Source: Formicarius rufipectus (taxonomy: Eukaryota > Chordata > Aves > Passeriformes > Formicariidae). Taken from it: DNA of 64,000 nucleotides. The position numbers and the translations under genes are program-made. Below, piece after piece: positions 59,577 to 64,000 of this stretch. A model generated the notes under the pieces. That model was not told the origin of the DNA. It searched no databases and worked only from the letters and a program-made list of their open reading frames with translations. Numbering within the stretch: position 1 is the stretch's first letter; the number at the start of each line of letters is the position of its first letter. The stretch is from contig VXAU01001255.1 in the NCBI GenBank assembly GCA_013399695.1, forward strand, positions 234,169 to 298,168. Reading direction: 5' to 3'.

Positions 59577-62500
59577 GTCTATTTTAGAGCCTCATGCCAT
59601 GCTGCTAATATTGTGTACTAGCGTACCTCCTATATATGCTATGTTATTGGCCAGATTTTATGGATAATACATTAGAAATAAACTATTCTGCTGCCATGCC
59701 AGACTGCTTTCAAAGAGCACAGTCTTTTATCACATTCAAAAATTTTCTTTGAATAAATATCTTTTATTTTAGATTAACAACCCCTGTGTACTTGTTGGGC
59801 ATGGGCCTTTGCAATACTTCTGGTGTTTATTTCAGACCACAGCACAGTGAATTATTAAAATATCTAAAACTTCCTTCTGCTTCTTAAGAATCTTCTTTAC
59901 TTAACAATAATTACATTGGAAGTATGGATCTGAAAGAAAATAATTCTAAATTTCATGTTTACACAAAGTTCAAATTTCAAACTATTTTGGAACTGGAAAG
60001 ATGCTGAGATTTTCATCATGCACAAAACATAAAATGCCAGGACTAGGAAGCTGAACAGTTTCACAGGAATAAAACTGTCTTTAATAAGACTGTGCTGACA
60101 AAAGTCACCATGGCTGCTACACAAAACATTTTCCCAGTTTCTTCAGGAGAAGCTTTGTACATACATACAAATATACACAAGGACAGCTTTGGCAGTTTTA
60201 TAGGAATGTTCACTGCTAGTTTGGCCAAAGGAAAAAATCAATTCCATATTCTGTGGAACTTATACATTCTTGTTTCCAATGTATCACTCCTGCACAATTA
60301 GTATTCTGTTTAATAGACTAAGTTTGTTGTTTTACTTCTTCTCTAGTGTCTCCTTTAGTTGGCTACCTCTTCTTTAATTTTATTTCTAATGTATAGAAAG
60401 ATAATGCTTTTGAGGACTCCCTTTCTGTCTGCCACATCTAGACAAAATGAGTTGGCATCTTTCACTATCAAGAGAGGTTAGCAGGAAGAGTTTTGTATCC
60501 ATGCATATAACGTGGCCAGGACACTTGTTCCCTTAGAAAGCCAGGCTAAAAGCAGAATCTTATCTACAATAACATTCCTATTGAAATACAGTGTAATCAA
60601 ACTGAGAGTCAAAGAAAATCAGAGATATTATTTTTGGACAGTTTATGATGTTTCATTCTGCTGGGAATGATTTTCTGTGTCGCAAAATTGCATGACAGAC
60701 ATTATGCAGCTTTACAGTAATTGTTATTAAAATAAAGGATGTCTGGAAAAGGTGCAATTTACACACAATTAAAAACACTTAGGAATAGGATTCTATCAAA
60801 CATAAAAACAATCTTTAAAGTCCATCCAGTAACACTAAATATTTGCCATGTTCATGTGTACTTCTATGCATTGTGTTATTTTCAAAACATATTTTGGAAT
60901 ACCATGTTGTTTTGGTAATGTATATACAAAGACAAAATACACTCCATCATAATGAGATATCAGTATTTCAGATTTATGTTAAATTCCTAATTTTGAATAT
61001 TACCCAATAGAAGATCACACTCAGAACCCCAACTCCAATTTCAAGTGATGATGAAGTTTAAAATATATAACATAACAAAAAGAAAAAAAAATGAAAAAGG
61101 TTTTTCAGGAGAGGAATGAATGCCTATTATCTGGAAGGCTAAACTTTATAGAGGGTCTTGTCCTTTTCTTTCCTCAAATATTTCTCATTCTTTCCTGTTG
61201 AATCCTTTTAATATTAAATGCTCTGACAGGGACAGAAAGTAAAGTATGACTTTGGCAGAATATAGACATTTTTCATTCTTTATTAGTCACAAAACAAGTA
61301 AGAGAGACTGTTTACTGAATGTGGAACACAGGAGTCACATGTCTCCTGAATAATACTAAAGAAATAGTGCCAGGACAGAGATCTCTTTGTGCCTTACTGT
61401 ATATGAAATGAAATATCAGTTTATTTGTTTGACAAGAAATAGAAAGGAGGGGAAATTACAGTTCAGTGAAATACACAGATTGCTTGTATTCGCACAGAAG
61501 GCTACTGAATTAATGCCCTAGTGTTCATGTATGTGTGTAAGTAATATAACTAAGAAATGAAAGCAGGTGAATGTATGAATAAGCAAATTATCTGAAAACA
61601 GTTATTTTTTTAATCTCGTTTCAGTCACTATATGAGATTTTTTTTCTCATTAGCCGCAGATTTTGTGAATGTGGATCACTGAAAAAAACTACAGTCCTGT
61701 TTACCTCAAAATGCTCACAAAACTACCCTTTTCTAAGACAGTAAGAAATTACTTGTTATATTGTTAAAAACATCTTATAGACAGAAAAGAATGTTGAGAC
61801 ACTAAGGATTTTTATTAATACAGTAATATTCACCATATCTATCCAATCTTGAACATGTGCTCGCATAAAGAAGCATTTTCTGCCATACTAATGTAAGTAA
61901 CAGATTTGTGAAGAGCAAAGACTCTTAGACCAATATTTGTTTTCTAATATATAGCAGGTTATTAAACGTGCACTCCAAAGCAACTGGAGCATGACATGCA
62001 GCTCGATTAGATGTGTGCAATAAATAGAAGGCATTATAAAAGAAGATATACAGAATCTATTACTGTTTCCTGCTGGAGAGAAATATAAAATGAAGTCCTA
62101 AAGGGGACATATGATGAGGAACTGAATACTAAGAAAGAATGCTTATGCAGCACTTTGTTCCCTAGGGGTCCAACTTAAAGCAGGCCACACTGAGGACAAT
62201 GAAGAGCAGATATAAAAAGTGCTTAAACCCTGAGAAAGCATGAGAGGTCATTGTATGGAAGGATGGTTTATAATCTTTGTTTTACAAAATCAACAAGAAA
62301 GAAAGATCTAGAAAATAATAAAAAATTAAAGACATATTTAAGTCGCCATGACAAATTCAGTAAAATGGAGTATTGCCTATTGAAACAAAGATAATTCAGA
62401 AAAAATATGTGATTTATCTTTGCCAAATCAATTGCAGCAATTGACAAAAATCTGTATATTTGTATTAGATTGTAAGCTTGCTGCAGGAATTGCCCACAAG

Positions 62501-63159
62501 TCTTGTCATTACTTTTGACATCACAAGTATCTGCCAGTGGAAGTTACAGACCATAAATACCATTTACTGCATAAAGAGTTTACAATCTACATCTCACTTA
62601 GGCAGTCTGTAATGTTCATTTCAGAGAGAAAAATTACTTAAAAAGGTGAAGTTGTTCAGGTATCTGAACACATGAATTAAAAAGAAAATGAAAACTGAAG
62701 AAAAATGTGCAAAGGACAAATATTCCTGTCCTACCTCTTTGTTTTGATCAGATATTTCAGATTTATGAAAAGCACTGACAATAACTGAAACACTCGTGAG
62801 GTAAAAGTATATAATGAGTAATATGAGTATTTCATGTCTGAGCTCCACCTCAAAGCACTCAGTCATATTTTGCAAATTTTGGATCTGAAGCTACAAGCTG
62901 TGCTGCAGATTGGTGTACCATGCAAGCACAAAAAATCTGTAAACTCAGAGGTAGACATGACCTGGTGAAATCGAGCTACTACACAAATGTGTACTTATGT
63001 TTTCATGGAAAAGAATATTAAATTCTTGCCTGATATCTTCAGAGATTAGCTCTGCAAGCTGGAAACATTTCCATTCCAAATTGTTCACTTTCCCCTCATC
63101 TCTTCACAGACAGCGGTCAGGTAAACACTCCTACTCCTGTTTGGAGTAGATCAAATGAA
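59577..63159. other. Unique AT-rich DNA, no gene recognised
   Basis: About 3.6 kb without recognised coding sequence, RNA gene or repeat family. Confidence 0.6.
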
Positions 63160-63240
63160 CATCCATCCATCCATCCATCCATCCATCCATCCATCCATCC
63201 ATCCATCCATCCATCCATCCATCCATCCATCCATCCATCA
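63160..63240. repeat. (CATC)n microsatellite, about 20 units
   Basis: Uninterrupted CATC repeats over 81 bases, read as a His-Pro-Ser-Ile repeat in one frame. Long and pure, so likely length-variable between individuals. A CR1 3' piece follows 36 bases downstream. Confidence 0.98.
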
Positions 63241-63276
63241 ACCCTCCTCTGCCCCCACTTACTCAAAAATCACACA

Positions 63277-63464
63277 CAACAGGCTCCCCATGGCAGTGGT
63301 CACAGCTCTGAGCCTGACAGAGCTCAAGAAGCATTTAGACAATGCTCTCCGGCACATGGTGTGACTCCTGGGGTTGGTTCTGTGCAGGGTCAGGAGTTGG
63401 ACTCGATGATCCTGACAAGTCCCTTCCAACTCAGCATATTCTATGATTCTATGATTTTCTATGA
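63277..63464 (+). mobile_element. CR1 LINE 3' end with ATTCTATG tail
   Basis: caggctccccatggcagtgg, then 'tcacagctctgagcctgacagagctcaagaagcatttagacaatgctctccggcacatggtgtgactcctggggttggttctgtgcagggtcaggagttggactcgatgatcctgacaagtcccttccaactcagca', then tattctatgattctatgatt. It is the cleanest CR1 terminus in the window. Same subfamily type as the copy at 30.1-30.7 kb. Confidence 0.97.
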
Positions 63465-63907
63465 TATGATGACCCACTTTGTGTCACAGGGTATTAAAAC
63501 ACAGTGAGCAGAAATAATATCACATCTCTGCAAACCGAATATTTGCCCATCCCTTCTATAAACAGAGTCTGCTGAAGTTTTCAGCAGGCTTTCAGGTCTT
63601 GGATCTATTACAAAATGAGTTTACAGCAGAGTTTTTTCCCTCTTGGTTGAAAAGCTAGCATCCAGAATACCTAATTTAAAAACTTTGCAGAAATGCATGC
63701 TATTGAAATTTTAAGCATCTGTAGGTTGGAGAAAGCTTGTACTTGCAATTTAGGCAATCAGCCACCCTTTCAAAATGATGAATGTTTACTGCTTTTCAGT
63801 AAAATCCTAATGATTTTTAAACTATGAAATTATATATATTTCTTAGCTTCCTATTCCATTCTTTACCACATCAGTATACAGAGTTGCAGCTTTTTGAGGT
63901 TGTTTTG
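63465..63907. other. Unique AT-rich DNA
   Basis: No feature recognised. Confidence 0.6.
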
Positions 63908-64000
63908 GGTTTTTTTTCCTTTTTTTTTTTTTTTTCCTGATGTGTAGGGGTTTTTTGTTGCTTTTTTTTTTTTTTTTTTTTTTTGAAATTTTTTTTGTTT
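63908..64000. repeat. T-rich low-complexity tract at the window end
   Basis: Several T runs, one of 23 bases, with scattered G and C. It continues past the window. Confidence 0.9.

Noticed and set aside
63155..63364. His-Pro-Ser-Ile repeat protein
   Set aside because: Translation of the (CATC)n microsatellite continuing into a CR1 end.
1..64000. CRISPR array, operon or other prokaryotic system
   Set aside because: The sequence is a vertebrate repeat landscape; tandem repeats lack unique spacers and there are no compact gene arrays.

Overview
This window looks like noncoding DNA (intergenic or intronic) from a bird, most likely a passerine-type genome. The evidence is about a dozen fragments of the CR1 non-LTR retrotransposon, several with the diagnostic 3' tail (ATTCTATG-type repeats after a ccttccaac block), plus short solo LTRs of endogenous retroviruses. 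The background is AT-rich, there are no bacterial-style genes, and I recognise no host protein-coding gene, rRNA, tRNA or CRISPR array. Nearly all open reading frames are short and explained by low-complexity DNA or retroelement debris.

Layout. 1-4.7 kb: two antisense CR1 pieces, a 160-base tract made only of T and G, and a candidate but unproven minus-strand exon. 4.7-16.4 kb: mostly unique AT-rich DNA with one CR1, an A/C-only tract and a tiny assembly gap in poly-T. 16.4-16.8 kb: a clean solo LTR with a perfect 6-base target-site duplication. 16.8-30 kb: unique DNA with low-complexity tracts. 30-38 kb: a CR1 copy that keeps a decayed piece of its reverse transcriptase, another CR1 3' end and an A/C tract. 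38.8-53 kb is the most repeat-rich part: three solo LTRs of one family (38868-39569, 44117-44806, 52252-52942), a purine-rich minisatellite that runs into a 411-base assembly gap, an unexplained 192-codon open frame and four CR1 pieces. 53-64 kb: unique DNA, a long A/C tract, four CR1 pieces and an (ATCC)n microsatellite.

There is no gene set acting together here. The window records retroelement insertion (CR1 truncated at the 5' end, LTR pairs reduced to solo LTRs) and growth of simple repeats. The best-supported observations are the two LTR families, each defined by terminal inverted repeats and target-site duplications, and the recurrent long tracts restricted to two bases, one of which sits inside a CR1. 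No convincing new biological system is visible. The leads outside the repeats are a possible exon at 2985-3170, a possible 9-base microexon at 8379-8387 and the open frame at 40099-40677.
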